A stretch of DNA of 64,000 nucleotides from Porites lobata (Eukaryota; Cnidaria; Anthozoa; Scleractinia; Poritidae), in contig CALNXK010000101.1 in the NCBI GenBank assembly GCA_942486035.1, positions 1,735,001 through 1,799,000 of the forward strand. Reading direction: 5' to 3'. Below the pieces are notes generated by a model. That model saw only the letters and a list, made by a program, of their open reading frames with translations, had not been told where the DNA came from and ran no database searches. Shown piece after piece: positions 1 through 12,365 of the stretch; within the stretch, counting starts at the first letter, position 1; the number at the start of each line of letters is the position of its first letter. The position numbers were made by a program, and so were the translations under genes.

Positions 1-445
1 TGACATTCCACCACAGGCATCCTAAGCAAGAGTCATAAAATTGTTAAAAAAAAAGGTCACGAATGCAATTTAAGCATGTTTCTGACACAGAATTTCACAT
101 AAATAACTAATAGATTAGATTCAAGTTAATTTTTCTTCTCTTAAACCAATTATACCTTTAACATTCTACCACAGGTATCCCAGGCAAGAGTCATAAAATT
201 GTGAAGAAAGGTCACGTGATTTCAAATGAAGTACTAACAAATTAGATTCAAGTTGATTTTTTCTCTCTGAGGGCGATTATACCATTGCATCTTCAACTTT
301 AACATTCCACCAAAGGCATACCTAGAAAGAGTCATAATGTTTTGAAGAAAGGTCACTTGATCGCAAGTGAAGCATTTTTCTAACACAAAATATTACATAA
401 GTAACCGATAGATTAAATTCAAGCAAATTTTTCTTCTCTGGGACT
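1..445. repeat. Three imperfect direct repeats of about 140-155 bp
   Basis: Copies begin near 2, 158 and 299. Each opens with a version of ACATTCCACCACAGGCAT, continues with AAGAGTCATAAAATT and GGTCAC, and ends in a block like TAGATTAGATTCAAG. They lie in a THOC3 intron upstream of the first visible exon. No coding potential. Confidence 0.7.
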
Positions 446-658
446 GGTTTTAAGGAAATTTTATTTTCAGCCTCGTTTCCATGTGGTCAATTTTAAGATA
501 TGAGCAGATCTCGAGTCCAAAGGTTTTAACCTAGCTTGGATCCATATCACAAATTTTGTGTTACATGGTTAGTAGTAATCATGCTAAGTTTCATGCTTTT
601 GAAAATCATAATTTAACAGTAAATTATTTATATTAAGTTAATACTTTCTTTTTCACAG

Positions 659-3600
659 GTCAATGAAATTTCATGGAATAACACAAATGATTCCTTTTTT
701 CTCACAAATGGTCATGGATGTATAAATATCTTGAGGTTAGAGAGAACAGCAAATTATCCTTTGAAACGTCATTATGGTGGAACCCAGTTAATATGGTCAA
801 CCATGGGCCAAAAAATTGTGGCCATAATAAAGAGTTGACCATATTAATGAGGGTTTCTTTACAAGAAAATGTATGGTCATTTTTGCCGGGCAGCCAAAAA
901 AATTGGCTGTAATAACGAGGTGACTGTATTACCGAGGTAGCCTTAAGGTGGGCTTCCACCGTCTAAGAATTGATGTTTAACACTGCAAAACAACAAAAAA
1001 CAAAATTTTTCCTAACTTTGTAAAAATTTGCTTGAATCATAATCATTTTAATTGAAAAGAAAGCTGCTAACTACTCACATGTTACAGCAAGTATTGTGGT
1101 TCCGCAAGTGAGATGTCTGATAATGTTCAACTTGGACAAAATTACAATCAATGAACATCAAGTCTGAGAAAACCATGAATCCGCCACTAGAATACAGTGT
1201 ACTGTTATTTCCTTATAATTACAGTTCTTAGTACTGCTTAGCAATATGTGGCACCCCTCAGTACTTCTAATAAGAGTTTCTATTAACTTAATATAGGTTT
1301 GTTGAATAAACAGCATTTCTTGTAAAGAAGGATTTTTTACTTTGTAATGTTATTATTGCTGGTTGTAGTTACCCTGATTTAAAGCCACAACAGACTTTAC
1401 ATGCTCATCCGGCTAACTGCATATGTATCAAATTTGACCCAAAAGGCAGGTAAGCAAATTCACATTGACTTTATTGCATTATGAAGCTGATGAAGCCTTG
1501 TGTATTTTAAATTGTACTTCGTAAACACCACTGGAAAATTTTCATCAATGACTTGATCCTTTTTTTGGGAAAAGTGAAGTCTTTTTCTTGAGTAACTATC
1601 TATAAGTGACTATACAATTGCATATCTAATAAAAACACAAAATTGACAGATGCCTCCTTCAAGAAAAGAATCAGTTCATTTGATGTGCTCAAGTGTGCAC
1701 TATTAAGCCTTTTAAAAAAAACAGAATTTACCTCAAGTAACAGATTGAAGCACTATTAACTCTTGTCATTTTTATCCCTTATTTTAATTTTCCAAAAAAT
1801 TCTTCAACTATGAATTGTAACTGTCGGCACACTCAAGATCAGAGACCGTATTCAGGGATACTGTTATTTTGTCATAGGTTTTTCCATTCATGGGCCATCA
1901 ATGGGCAATTTATTACTTAAAGGTGGATTACCACCCTTGCGTAATTTTTACGTGCATACACATACGTTTTCATATATAAAATAAAATAGGGGCAATATAT
2001 GAAAGTTTGCAGGTAAACGTTGAAGTTGAGCAAGGCTCAAATTGTACATTTACACATGACCCTTCATATATTGCCTCTATTTTCTTTGATATGCATGTAA
2101 AATTTATTTGCATACATAAATTACTTAATTTATCTGCAGTACATCATCATCAAATGGATGATGAATATAATGGCCGACTTTCTCCTTCCCAAACAGTCAT
2201 CCTTGCCAAGATCCAGGGATAGCTACCAGGGCTATATTGTACAGCAAACCAATCAATCACTTAGTGATTGTTTACATCACTGGTTTGATTGTTTTTGCTC
2301 TGTCTGCAGGTATTTTGCTACTGGTAGTGCAGATGCATTAGTGAGTCTGTGGGATCTTGATGAGTTGGTCTGTGTTAGAACATTTTCAAGATTAGAGTGA
2401 GTAAAGTCCAATACATTGTGTTAAAAGCTGACATACATTCACAGGAGAGTGCCCTTTAAGGATTAATGACTAAAACTTTTTATTATCTGTCATTACCATC
2501 TTTCATTGAACTTTTATTATCTTGGGTCACAATGTTAATTACTGTTTTTAATAGAAACAGTTGAACCTCCATTACTGAGTGGCCTCCTCCCCATAATGGC
2601 TTCTTCTCTACAATGACAACAACCAGTTTATTTGAAGCGACTGATGAAAAAGTCAGAAATGATCATGAAATTTGATCCATATGGTCCGATGATGATTAAT
2701 CACGGCAATCGTGTTTTGATTGTGTTACATTTATACTGCTGCAGTAAACATACTTGTCTATGATACTACTAGTGTATGTTGCGAACCTTGTGCATTTTGT
2801 CACGTTAACATTTTTATTCAAAACATTATTCAAGTTTTTAGTGTAGTTTATCTCTATATATTATATATGACTGGACTGCCATTATGGAATATAGTAAGCA
2901 TGAATGTAGCTTAATTAACATGTTGTACTCCCTAAAAAAATTTATCATATTACACCCCTAACTCTCCACAATGGCCACTTTCTTCTGTCCCCAAGGTGTG
3001 GAGAGGGTCGCCTGTAGTTGTTAGCCCAATAAAGATTTATCTCGCTTTAGTTATTATCTTCTTAATGTAACTACAGGTTGTACTTTTAGTGTTACTCATT
3101 ATCATTCACAAACAAATTCTCCATACTAGAGGAAATATTCAATTATTGCAGCGTTACTGGTAGTTTGAAAAGTTCAACAAAGCTTTTGAGACCTATCCTA
3201 TTGTTCCCTTTCTACTACACTTAAACCGCTCTACAACTGCCAGCTTGGCGGCAGAAGAAAGTGGCCATTGTAGAGAGGTTGAAACAAGAGTGAATGTATG
3301 GACTGTCTGTAAAGAAAAATGGCTGTCGTGGAAAGGTGGCCTTTGTAGAGAGGTGGCCGTTGTAGAGAGGTGACCATTGTAGTGAAGTGGCCATTGTAGA
3401 AAGATGGCCATTGTAGAGAGATGGCCATTGTAGAAAGGTGACCGTTGTAGAGAGGTGGCCATTGTAGAAAGGTGGCCATTGTAGAGAGGTGCCTGTTGTA
3501 GAGAGGTGGCCATTGTAGAAAGGTGGCCGTTGTAGAGAGGTGACCATTGTAGAAAGGTGGCCATTGTAGAGAGATGGCTGTTGTATAGAGGTGGCCATTG

Positions 3601-6600
3601 TAGAAAGGTGGCCGTTGTAGAGAGGTGGCCATTGTAGAGAGGTGGCCATTGTAGAGAGGTGGCCTTTGTAGAGAGGTGGCCGTTGTAGAAAGGTGACCGT
3701 TGTAGAGAGGTGGCCATTGTAGAGAGGTGGCTGTTGTATAGAGGTGGCCATTGTAGAAAGGTGGCTGTTGTAGAGAGGTGGCCATTGTAGAAAGGTGACT
3801 GTTGTAGAGATGCGGCCATTGTAGAAAGGTGGCTATTGTAGAGAGGTGCCTGTTGTAGAGAGGTGACCATTGTAGAAAGGTGGCCATTGTAGAGAGGTGG
3901 CTATTGTAGAAAGGTGGCCGTTGTAGAGAGGTGGCCTTTGTAGAGAGGAGGCCATTGTAGAAAGGTGACCGTTGTAGAGAGGTGGCCATTGTAGAGAGGT
4001 GGCAGTTGTAGAGAGGTGGCCGTTGTAGAGAGGTGGCCATTGTAGAGAGGTGGCTGTTGTATAAAGGTGGCCATTGTAGAGAGGTGGCCGTTGTAGAGAG
4101 GTGGCAATTGTAGAAAGGTGACCGTTGTAGAGAGGTGACCATTGTAGAAAGGTGGCCATTGTAGAGAGGTGGCTGTTGTATAGAGGTGGCCATTTTAGAA
4201 AGGTGGCCATTGTAGAGAGGTGGCTGTTGTATAGAGGTGGCCATTGTAGAGAGGTGGCCATTGTACAAAGGTGGCCATTGTAGAGAGGTGGCCTTTGTAG
4301 AGAGGTGGCAGTTGTAGAAAGGTGACCGTTGTAGAGAGGTGACCATTGTAGACATGTGGCCGTTGTAGAGAGGTGGCCTTTGTAGAGAGGTGGTCGTTGT
4401 AGAAAGGTGACCGTTGTAGAGAGGTGGCCATTGTAGAAAGGTGGCCGTTGTAGAGAGGTGGCCATTGTAGAGAGGTGGTCGTTGTAGAAAGGTGACCGTT
4501 GTAGAGAGGTGGCCATTGTAGAAAGGTGGCCGTTGTAGAGAGGTGTCCGTTGTAGAGAGGTGGTCATTGTAGAAAGGTGGCCATAGTAGAGAGGTGGCCA
4601 TTGTAGAAAGGTGGCCATAGTAGAAAGGTGGCCATAGTAGAGAGGTGGCTGTTGTAGAGAGGTGGCCATTGTAGAGAGGTGGCCATTGTAGAGAGGTGGC
4701 CATTGTAGAGAGGTGGCCATTGTAGAGAGGTGGCCATTGTAGAAAGGTGGCCATTGTAGAGAGGTGGCCATTGTAGAGAGGTGGTCATTGTAGAGAGGTG
4801 GCCATTGTAGAGAGGTGGTCATTGTAGAGAGGTGGCCATTGTAGAAAGGTGGCCATTGTAGAAAGGTGACCGTTGTAGAGAGGTGGCCATTGTAGAAAGG
4901 TGGCCATTGTAGAAAGGTGACCGTTGTAGAGAGGTGGCCATTGTAGAAAGGTGGCCATTGTAGAAAGGTGGCCATTGTAGAGAGGTGGCCATTGTAGAAA
5001 GGTGGCCATTGTAGAGAGGTGGCCATTGTAGAAAGGTGGCCATTGTAGAGAGGTGGCCATTGTAGAGAGGTGGTCATTGTAGAGAGGTGGCCATTGTAGA
5101 GAGGTGGTCATTGTAGAGAGGTGGCCATTGTAGAAAGGTGGTCATTGTAGAGAGGTGGCCATTGTAGAAAGGTGGCCATTGTAGAGAGGTGGCCATTGTA
5201 GAGAGGTGGCCATTGTAGAGAGGTGGCCATTGTAGAAAGGTGGCCATTGTAGACAGGTGACCATTGTAGACATGTGGCCATTGTAGAAAGGTGGCTATTG
5301 TAGAGAGGTGGCCGTTGTAGAGAGGTGACTTTTAGTGGGGGTTTGACTATGTGTATATGCACTATAGTCTCTGTGTCAAATAATCAATATTGATTTTAAA
5401 GCTGTTATAAATGGGTGCAATACAATTTTTTGGGTATTTGACTGGCATTTTCTAAGGAATTATTTTAAAACTCAGTTACTTAGCAGCTTACTCAGTGTCA
5501 CATTGTTCATGATCTGGCGTTTAAGGATCATGTTTATAGCTTGTGCGCTTCCTTCTTCCCCGGCTAAAACTAACAACATGCACTGCCATCAAATTCGTCC
5601 TTATTTACATGGCTATAGAAAAGTGCCGCATGGGACGTTCTGAGCATAAATACTAGAGAATTGAGAAGAGTAGATAAATTTATTATATTTTTATTATACA
5701 AATCAGCTGTGCCCACGTTTCAGGAACACATAAAGATATGTTAAATTTGTATGAAATCAGATATTCCATTTTTCTAATGACAATATTACTTTTCTTATAC
5801 ATAAGAGATCAGTTTAGTTCCAACGAACGTTTTCTTTTGTCTGGTTGCAGTTGGCCAGTTAGAACCTTGAGTTTCAGTCATGATGGCGAAATGTTAGCAT
5901 CTGGTTCTGAGGATCTTATCATTGATATAGTACGTACATACTAGTATTGTGTACTCATTTCAGTTTTATCTTGTTGTTTTGATTGACTTTCGGTAAGTTG
6001 TTTGTTTGAATCATTTTTGAGGCAATGGTGGAGACTGGTGAGAGAATATGTGAGGTACAGTGTAATGCTCCAACATTTACAGTAGCATGGCATCCTCAGA
6101 AACCCCTTTTGGCATTCGCTTGTGATGATAAGGTACTCGATACACTAGTTCATTCATGGTAATTCATGTTTAGGAAGGTTAATCTGCATGAGCCGTAGCT
6201 GCCCATGTGTGGTCTCTTAATATTTATCACAGTTAACATACTTACATCTTTGTTTACCCTGTGTTAAAGCCACTCCTTGTATTAGGCTATCGTACAAATA
6301 TTATCATACTTAATTTTGTGTTTGACATTACCTTTTTATTGAGTCATTGGTAGCTCTATTTTATACGTTTCATACAGTAAAAACCCGCACCACGTACAGT
6401 CTGTATAATAATAAAAACTACTCTCCAGTCTGCTAAATAACTATATGTATTTAAGCCTGGTGCCAAAAATGAGGCGTTCTTACGTTGTAGATGTCTGTGA
6501 AGTAAATTTACCTGTATAAATTAAGTCATAAATTATCACCTCATGTTTTGAATCCTCGTTTGGTGGTTGCTTGTAGCAAATAATAATAATAATAATAATT

Positions 6601-6922
6601 TATTATTTATAAGGCGCAAAATAGCATATATGATCTAATGCGCTCCAGTTAGCATGGTTATTATCATCCAGGTTGATAAGCTGTTGCCATGTTGTACGGC
6701 AGTTTTTTACTTCAGGAGTATTTGTTTTTAACCTGATATGAGGCCCAACGTTAGCAGCTTATTTTGATGTAGGTTGGGAGAGAAGTTATGATATTTTCTC
6801 GTCTATGCGGCCACTCACTTGACTGTTAATCTTTGTTTTTTGTCGTTTTCTTCTTTCAGGATAAGCACGATCGAGATGCTGGTACTGTTCGTCTGTTTGG
6901 ATTACCAGCTAACTCTTCTTAA
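659..6922 (+). CDS. THOC3: THO complex subunit 3 (WD40 protein), 3' part, six exons
   Basis: THOC3 is a WD40-propeller subunit of the nuclear THO/TREX complex, which couples transcription to mRNA export. Exons: 659-735, 1369-1449, 2310-2396, 5851-5929, 6022-6132, 6860-6922. All have AG acceptors and GT donors, and the frame stays open across every junction. Recognisable family stretches are VNEISWNNTNDSFFLTNGHG in the first exon, CICIKFDPKG, YFATGSADALVSLWDLDEL, WPVRTLSFSHDGEMLASGSE, FTVAWHPQKPLLAFACDDK and the C-terminal DAGTVRLFGLPANSS before TAA. Together they cover about the last three or four WD repeats; the N-terminal repeats lie before the window. The intron from 2397 to 5850 is enlarged by a 17-bp minisatellite. 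Identity is confident because the order and spacing of motifs follow animal THOC3. Exon ends rest on consensus only. Confidence 0.93.
3235..5335. repeat. 17-bp minisatellite of about 120 copies in a THOC3 intron
   Basis: Unit TTGTAGAGAGGTGGCCA and close variants (AGAAAGG for AGAGAGG; GGCCG, GACCG, GGCTG, GGTCA for GGCCA) repeat almost without indels for about 2.1 kb. Because 17 is not a multiple of three, three units give a 17-residue peptide period in every frame. The minus strand happens to contain no stops in any frame, so very long spurious reading frames appear (repeating peptide like MATSLQWPPLYNGHLST). Weaker relatives of the unit are visible at about 790-950, 2565-2620 and 2960-3010, suggesting it grew out of a local dispersed repeat. 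Confidence 0.97.
6375..6515. repeat. Possible fragment of the CAGTAAAAACC element family
   Basis: Starts CAGTAAAAACCCGCAC preceded by TA, matching the ends of the elements at 25177 and 43970. The right end, reading AAATTTACCTGTA, is only a weak inverted match, so this may be a truncated copy. Confidence 0.35.
6583..6760 (-). mobile_element. Retroposon 3' tail (LINE or SINE derived)
   Basis: An (AAT)n run followed by TTTATAAGGCGCAAAATAGC and ATGCGCTCC is, on the minus strand, the usual 3' end of L2/CR1-like retroposons (…GCGC…TATAAATA followed by ATT repeats). It lies in the last THOC3 intron. No reading frame. Confidence 0.5.
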
Positions 6923-6985
6923 CCGTTCCTGGTGCTGTATATTGTATAAAGTGTGCATGAAAAGGGCTCCTCTAATTGCTTGTTT

Positions 6986-6991
6986 AATAAA
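6986..6991 (+). promoter_or_regulatory. Probable THOC3 polyadenylation signal
   Basis: AATAAA lies 64 bases after the THOC3 stop codon, a normal distance for a short animal 3' UTR. Recognised by sequence only. Confidence 0.6.
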
Positions 6992-7064
6992 ACTTTTACT
7001 ATGTATGTTTGCCACATTGTTTTTCGTGATCCTTTGATCTAGCAAAATTTTCCGTAAAATGTCA

Positions 7065-9357
7065 CCGTTTGTTTGAGCAAAAGTTATGATCACCAAGCAG
7101 AAACGTCTCGAGCAATTAACAAATTTTTCTCACCAGTTACACTGATAGTAAATGCACAGAGAGCACGATACCCTGCGGGACGAACAACAAGACCTGTCAA
7201 AGGGGCGGATGAACTCAGTTTCGAGCCAATTGCCATCGTGCAAATCGTTCCGCTGCCTTGCGGATATCTCTGGGAGGAGAAAAGGCTGAGGAGTAAACCC
7301 TAGCAAAACCCGGAGTAAAGCCCCTAAGGCGGTTTGATAGTGAACCAAATTACCTTCCGGCAACTCCTACAGCCTAGCTGGTGCCAATTGTATTGCTCCG
7401 CTGTCCTTGGACTACATCATTGAGGCCTAGAGGGGGATCCTGCAGGATTTCCATATACACCGCCCAGGGCTGCGCCCTGAAAAGTTCAATTCAGTGCCGC
7501 TGGTCACAGCGCCAGAACCAGCACGGAAGGTAGCTGTTGCGAGTTATAAGCCACGACCAATTGGCGTAGGTCTAGGCGCTACGGGTTGCCTTCGAAGGTG
7601 GGAGGATCATCGCGTGCCACTGGTCAGCAACCGCCGGCCCGCCTCAAGCTGGGCAGCCCCTAGCCAGTAAGGTACTGACCCGCCAGTCTGCCTTCTTTGA
7701 TGGGTGCTTTGAACTCAGGGAAAAGTCCGACAAGCAGACTGTAAATCTTGCACCAGGTAAACATCAAACAATGAAGAAACGACCAATCTTGCAACTAGCA
7801 AGCTGAAATGTCAGGACCATGTGTCCCGTCCTTTCTACGCTAGGTTGATGACACCAGGACTTCAATTAAGCGGCAGCCTCAGAGAACAAGACTACTCGTT
7901 CTTTTGGCAAGGGGAGGATCCAGAGGAGCCAAGGTTGCACAGTGTCAAGATTTTCAGTGACAAATACGTTACTGTTCTCTGTAGAGCCACCATCCAATGG
8001 CACACCTCACACTCTCTGTCTTCGCCTCTCCACGTCTCAGGCCCAAACGCAGGGTTGGTTGCTCTGACAGAGATTCAGCCAGTAGTCTTTGGCGAGGCGG
8101 TGAGCGATCCCGTTGGGCATCATTCGTGGCCTTCCTGAGTGCAGCGAGTGTCTTATCAGAAGCCTCCCTGTTGTAGTCAAGCAGTGCTGCCCTCTTGGCG
8201 GCGATTGCTGGCTCGAGGTTTGCAATGCCAGCTGTAAACCAGTCTGGGTTCTGCCTCCCTCTCTTGCCAGAGGCGTCCATGGCCGAGTTGTAAATGGCGA
8301 CACGGGTGAGGTGTCATCTTTCTTCAGCGCTTGTTGTGGGGCTGTCCCCGTGGGTCTCTTCAATGCAGTCGGTCACGCGTTCGCGCAGGTCTGCTATCTT
8401 AGCTGTATTGACGCGTGGGTGTTCCTTTAAGCTTAGAAGAGTGGATACTTTTGGGTTTAAGGCGTACCTTGCTGCCCACCAAAGAGTGGTGGGTGTCGCT
8501 GTCAGCGCTCTTGTAACTGTGAGTACCGAGGAAACAGTTGAGAAGGGGTTTCGAGTGATAACGAGATCCAGCTGGTGCTACTGGAGGGATCTGAGGTGGC
8601 GCCAGGATACTCTGTGGTTAGGCTTGGTTGAGAAGAAGGTGTTGGTTACGCAGAGATCATCATGTTAAGAGCATAGTTCCAACAGCCTCTCCCCATTCTA
8701 TTTCAACTTGCCGAAGCCAAAGTGGCCGATGCTGCGGGACCAAGAGTCGTGGTCAGCTCTCACGCAGGCGTTAAAGTCCCGGAGCAAGAAAAGGTGTTCG
8801 GCGGCAGGAATCTCTCAGATGGTTGTCTCCAGCTCCTTGTAAAGGACCAGCAGCAGTAGCACCAACACGTCTCGGAAAGAGGGTCTTGGACAACACCATG
8901 TTGACCACCAGCACCAAGATGAAGGTGTACCAGGCCTGCGTTCTCAGTATGCTGCTCTACGGCACCGAGACCAGTGGAACTAGACCTACAGTGGAAAGAC
9001 TATCCTTCGTTTCAAAGATGTTTGTAAACGAGATCTGAAGGCAGGCAATATCAACCTTGAAGGCTGGAAAGTTGTAGCTGCAGATCGAAGTTACTGGATG
9101 CTGGCTGTCAAGGCGTGCGCTCAGGCGTGTGAGGAGGGGACAGATTGAGCAGTGGGATGAAGAGAGAGAGCGCAGAGGACTGAGCGGCATCAGTACCAAG
9201 CACTGACAGTCAAGCATCTGTAAGAACTGCAACAGAGCCTGCCGATCTAGAATCGGACGGTACAGCTACAAGGGGCGCTGTAACTCAGCCCGACTAAATC
9301 ATGGCGCCGATTCCATCGTCTCCTGAGACAGACGGATGCCAAGAAGAAAGCAATGTT
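7065..9357. mobile_element. Decayed RTE-type LINE with an internally inverted segment
   Basis: Three pieces belong to one retrotransposon. Plus strand, 7065-7965: a GC-richer 5' leader, then the start of an AP-endonuclease domain (remnant of ASWNVRTMC near 7797, and LREQDYSFFWQGEDPEEPRL near 7882-7941). Minus strand, about 8830 down to 7965: the later endonuclease part (LLRDFNA… with SWSRSIGHFGFGK, VSWRHLRS, HQLDLVITR) running into the linker with RQNPDWF. Plus strand, 8840-9357: the reverse-transcriptase C terminus (KMKVYQACVLSMLLYGTETS) and a terminal cysteine motif (CKNCNRACRSRIGRYS). The catalytic RT core is missing. Stops and frameshifts abound, so it is dead. It begins just beyond the THOC3 3' end. 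Confidence 0.8.
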
Positions 9358-11185
9358 AATAATATGCATGCTGAGCAATATTCATTGGGGGTTACAGGTG
9401 TAGGGTCTGTCTATCAAGTGTCCCCACACCCTCTCCCCTCTAGATGACGAGCTTTGTTGCCTTTATAGTAACTCTAGAACTGCAGTATGTAGTCCTTGAT
9501 CCGGCCGGTTTTACTTTGTGATGTAATTTTCAGAAAGAAAATAAGGTTACAATATAAAAGAAACTTTCCGAGTGTTTATTGATCTGTTTGCCTTCTTAAG
9601 CTCGATTCGAGGTTTTCCTGGTGCTAGGAAAGGCTAGAAATCAGAACGTAGGTGAATTTTGTTCTGTAATTTTTGTCTTTTTTATGGCGCCTTCAATTAC
9701 TTGGATATATCTTGAATTCACGCATATGCGATTAAGTGCTTGAAGAAAGCTATTTTTTTGTATACATGGTGTACAAGAAATGTGAGTTCTTTTGAATTGG
9801 AAAAAAAATTGGGTCAACAGGTTGAATTTTAAAACCAAAGTTTTAGATAATGTTCCAAAGTAAATTTTGTGTACTATAGCTAAGGCCTTGGTCCGGCCAC
9901 CGGTCGATAACATAAACCACCCAAATTGTGATTGAAAAGGGAGAGCCTCAAAACGTTCAGTTTTCGTTTGGTTTAGTTCTTAGTAAATTAAGATCTATGA
10001 ATTGAAGTGAGGATCTTTCAACTTTGAGTCACATTTTAAGTAAAGTTTTTCAGTGAGTGGAGTAAATCATAAAAACCGCATGCAGCGTTCAAGTTAAAGT
10101 TATTGCTCGAGACTTTCCCAGTAGCACTGCACTTTATTAATTGTATAAGCAATGATCAAGAAGGCCATAAAAAGGAATCTTATATCCGTCCGATTGGTTT
10201 AGCAAGGTCAAAAAAATTCAAGAAATAGGTTTTAACAAGCAAAACATTACTCTGCACGAACTGCACGTGCGTGATGACGCACGCTTTTTCGTCGGATTTC
10301 TTCGTAGTTGCTGCACGAAATTTCCTGACGGGAAGGGTTATTTTGACAAGCGACGACAGCACGACAAACTTTCGCACCGAATCGAAACCATTAATTCTTT
10401 ATGAGACCAAACTATAGCTCTACACAGAAATCTCATTTTGGTTTCGAAGATAAAAATAAATGATGGCTGTAGAAAATGTACAGGAATTTAGATCAGTTTG
10501 TGTTTGGAACGTTTCTTTTTGCGCACAGTTTGGGTCAGTTTGCATGCCGGCTTACAAAGTGGCCAAAGTGGCCGGACCAGGGACCTTCAAACGGAGCGGT
10601 CATTTTCTATGATGCAGGATTTCGGCAAAGCTCAGAAGCTGTCGGTTTGTCACAAGTTAGTAAAATGTTACGGCAACTTACAGGACAAATTTCAGCTCAC
10701 TACTCCTCTTCTAAGATAAGAAATACCGGTTATTTACGTCGTTTTCGTCCGGACCAAGGACCACATACTGTAATTTTACATACTAAAATATTACAAGTAA
10801 TCAAAAATTAGTATTGAGGAATTTATATCACAAATTCAGTATATCTACATTCAAAATTTCCTGACCTTCGCTCTACCACTTGATCCATAACTCAGACAAG
10901 TACAAAATCTATTCACAAGTTTACAAAATCTGTGTCCATACGTTGTACGGTGGAGGGCGACTTGGCTGAAAAGTTCAGCTCTCTAAGATCAGAAGATTGC
11001 TAAGCCTTCTCCGTGAAAGCTTTGATTGATTGAGCGTGTCTTTGTTATGAATTACATACAGGGTGGTGCTAACTGAAAATTTGCTCTTAAATATTAGTAT
11101 GGCTAGTCTAGTCTACAGGTAGTACGTGAGTTATAGATGGTAAAATAACCTTATTATACAGATCCAAGATCATAGAACTGGACAA
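9358..11185. other. Intergenic stretch with no recognisable gene
   Basis: AT-rich sequence with only short unrecognised reading frames. CTTGGTCCGG at about 9887 is mirrored by CCGGACCAAG at about 10749, so an element of roughly 0.87 kb with short inverted ends is possible but weak. A 111-codon frame at 10476-10811 overlaps this and shows no domain I know. Confidence 0.4.
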
Positions 11186-11654
11186 AAAGCAACTTTGCTT
11201 CAGAAGAGATAACTTATTTGCAAAGACGTTTCTTTGAGATCTGATAGGTGCTTGGTCAATATGAGTTTGTCGTCTGCAGTAACCTCCAATAATCTATAGT
11301 GAGGCTGACCCAGTTGATAATGCTGACATTTAAGACCAAGCCTGGTAACGGCCCAGCAATGAATTTCTTGCTCTTGAGGATCATACCTGCGCACTTTTTC
11401 GGGTGAGGGATTAAAGAATTTTGTTTACGCCACGTAATTAAATCCGCGAGGGCCATGTTGAGCTCAACTATGACCTCGCCCACTGAAACACCAATGCAAT
11501 AAATTGTTGTATCGTCCGCGTACATGAAAGCCGTTGCGGACTTGATAGCTGCTGGTAGGTCATTAGCGTATAGCGAGAAGAGTGTTGGACCCAGGACACT
11601 CCACTGGGGGATACCAGCTGTAACCTCTGCTTTATCCGAGGGAGTCCCATTTAG

Positions 11655-12290
11655 ACATACAAACTACTCGGAGTAACCCCGCAAAACGTCTGTATGCCCT
11701 AAGACCATTAAAACGCGCAGGCGTCAACCCACATGACAACTTGAAAGGGTATATAAGTATGCGATTCAAGTCTGGCATAGCCTGCGAGCAAACTCTCCTT
11801 TCCTCTGCCCCTCGCGGCTTCGCCGCTCGCTCGCGCGTTCTCGCGAGACTCGTTTCACTCGCCCAAATAGGAGAGCTTGCTCGCAGGCTAGTCTGGCAGG
11901 ACATGTCTGATAGCATAATAATATGTATTCAAGAGAGCACTCAAAATTTTATATCCTGAATGCACAGACTGTAATCAAGCCCTTTTAGAGGCAAACGTCT
12001 CATCTCTAGCAAATAGAAGGGTTTACCTGTGTCGTCAATTTGTCTCTGATATGGCTAGCAATCACAATAACCCAATATCATTCCTCATTCGCAAATCTGA
12101 AACAAGAACTGTCTCTTGTAATTTAAGATCTGGTAGTGAAAGAACTATAAACAAATTAAATAGCCAACGATCTTAAACATGATTACTAGTACAATTGTAT
12201 ACTCCTAACATAGTTATGTATTTTTCCACTGTATACATATCACTTGTTCATTCAGTATTTTTGAACTGCAAGAAAGTGAAATCAACTATT
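11655..12290 (+). mobile_element. 3' end of a second LINE, inserted in the first
   Basis: Plus-strand peptide track near 11690-12175 includes LRPLKRAGVNPHDNLKGY, then FKRALKILYPECTDCNQALL, LANRRVYLCRQFVSDMAS and a terminal SERTINKLNSQRS before TAA. This is the usual C-terminal tail of CR1/L2-like RT proteins. It is itself split by the MITE at 11778-11890. Confidence 0.65.
11778..11890. mobile_element. TAGCCTG-family MITE, 113 bp
   Basis: Ends TAGCCTGCGAGCAAaCTCTCC and GGAGAGCTTGCTCGCAGGCTA are inverted repeats. The 8-bp direct repeat GTCTGGCA flanks it on both sides, showing insertion. The core is GC-rich (TCGCGG…CGCGAG). Non-coding. Confidence 0.88.
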
Positions 12291-12365
12291 TTATTTATTT
12301 ATTTAATTTATTTAAGGTAGTCCTGAAGCCATAGCAGTAAGTTTCCGGTTATCCCGAACAGCTGA

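Noticed and set aside
3235..5335. CRISPR-like array
   Set aside because: Units are 17 bp head to tail with no spacers, in a eukaryotic intron.
3193..5362. Long minus-strand reading frames (up to 507 codons) with a 17-residue repeat
   Set aside because: They are translations of the 17-bp minisatellite in every frame; no unique sequence, no splice context, and they sit inside a THOC3 intron.
7821..8668. Overlapping frames of about 105-124 codons on both strands as host genes
   Set aside because: Their peptides match RTE-type endonuclease fragments, interrupted by stops.
10476..10811. 111-codon plus-strand frame
   Set aside because: No recognisable domain, no splice or promoter context; likely chance in repeat sequence.
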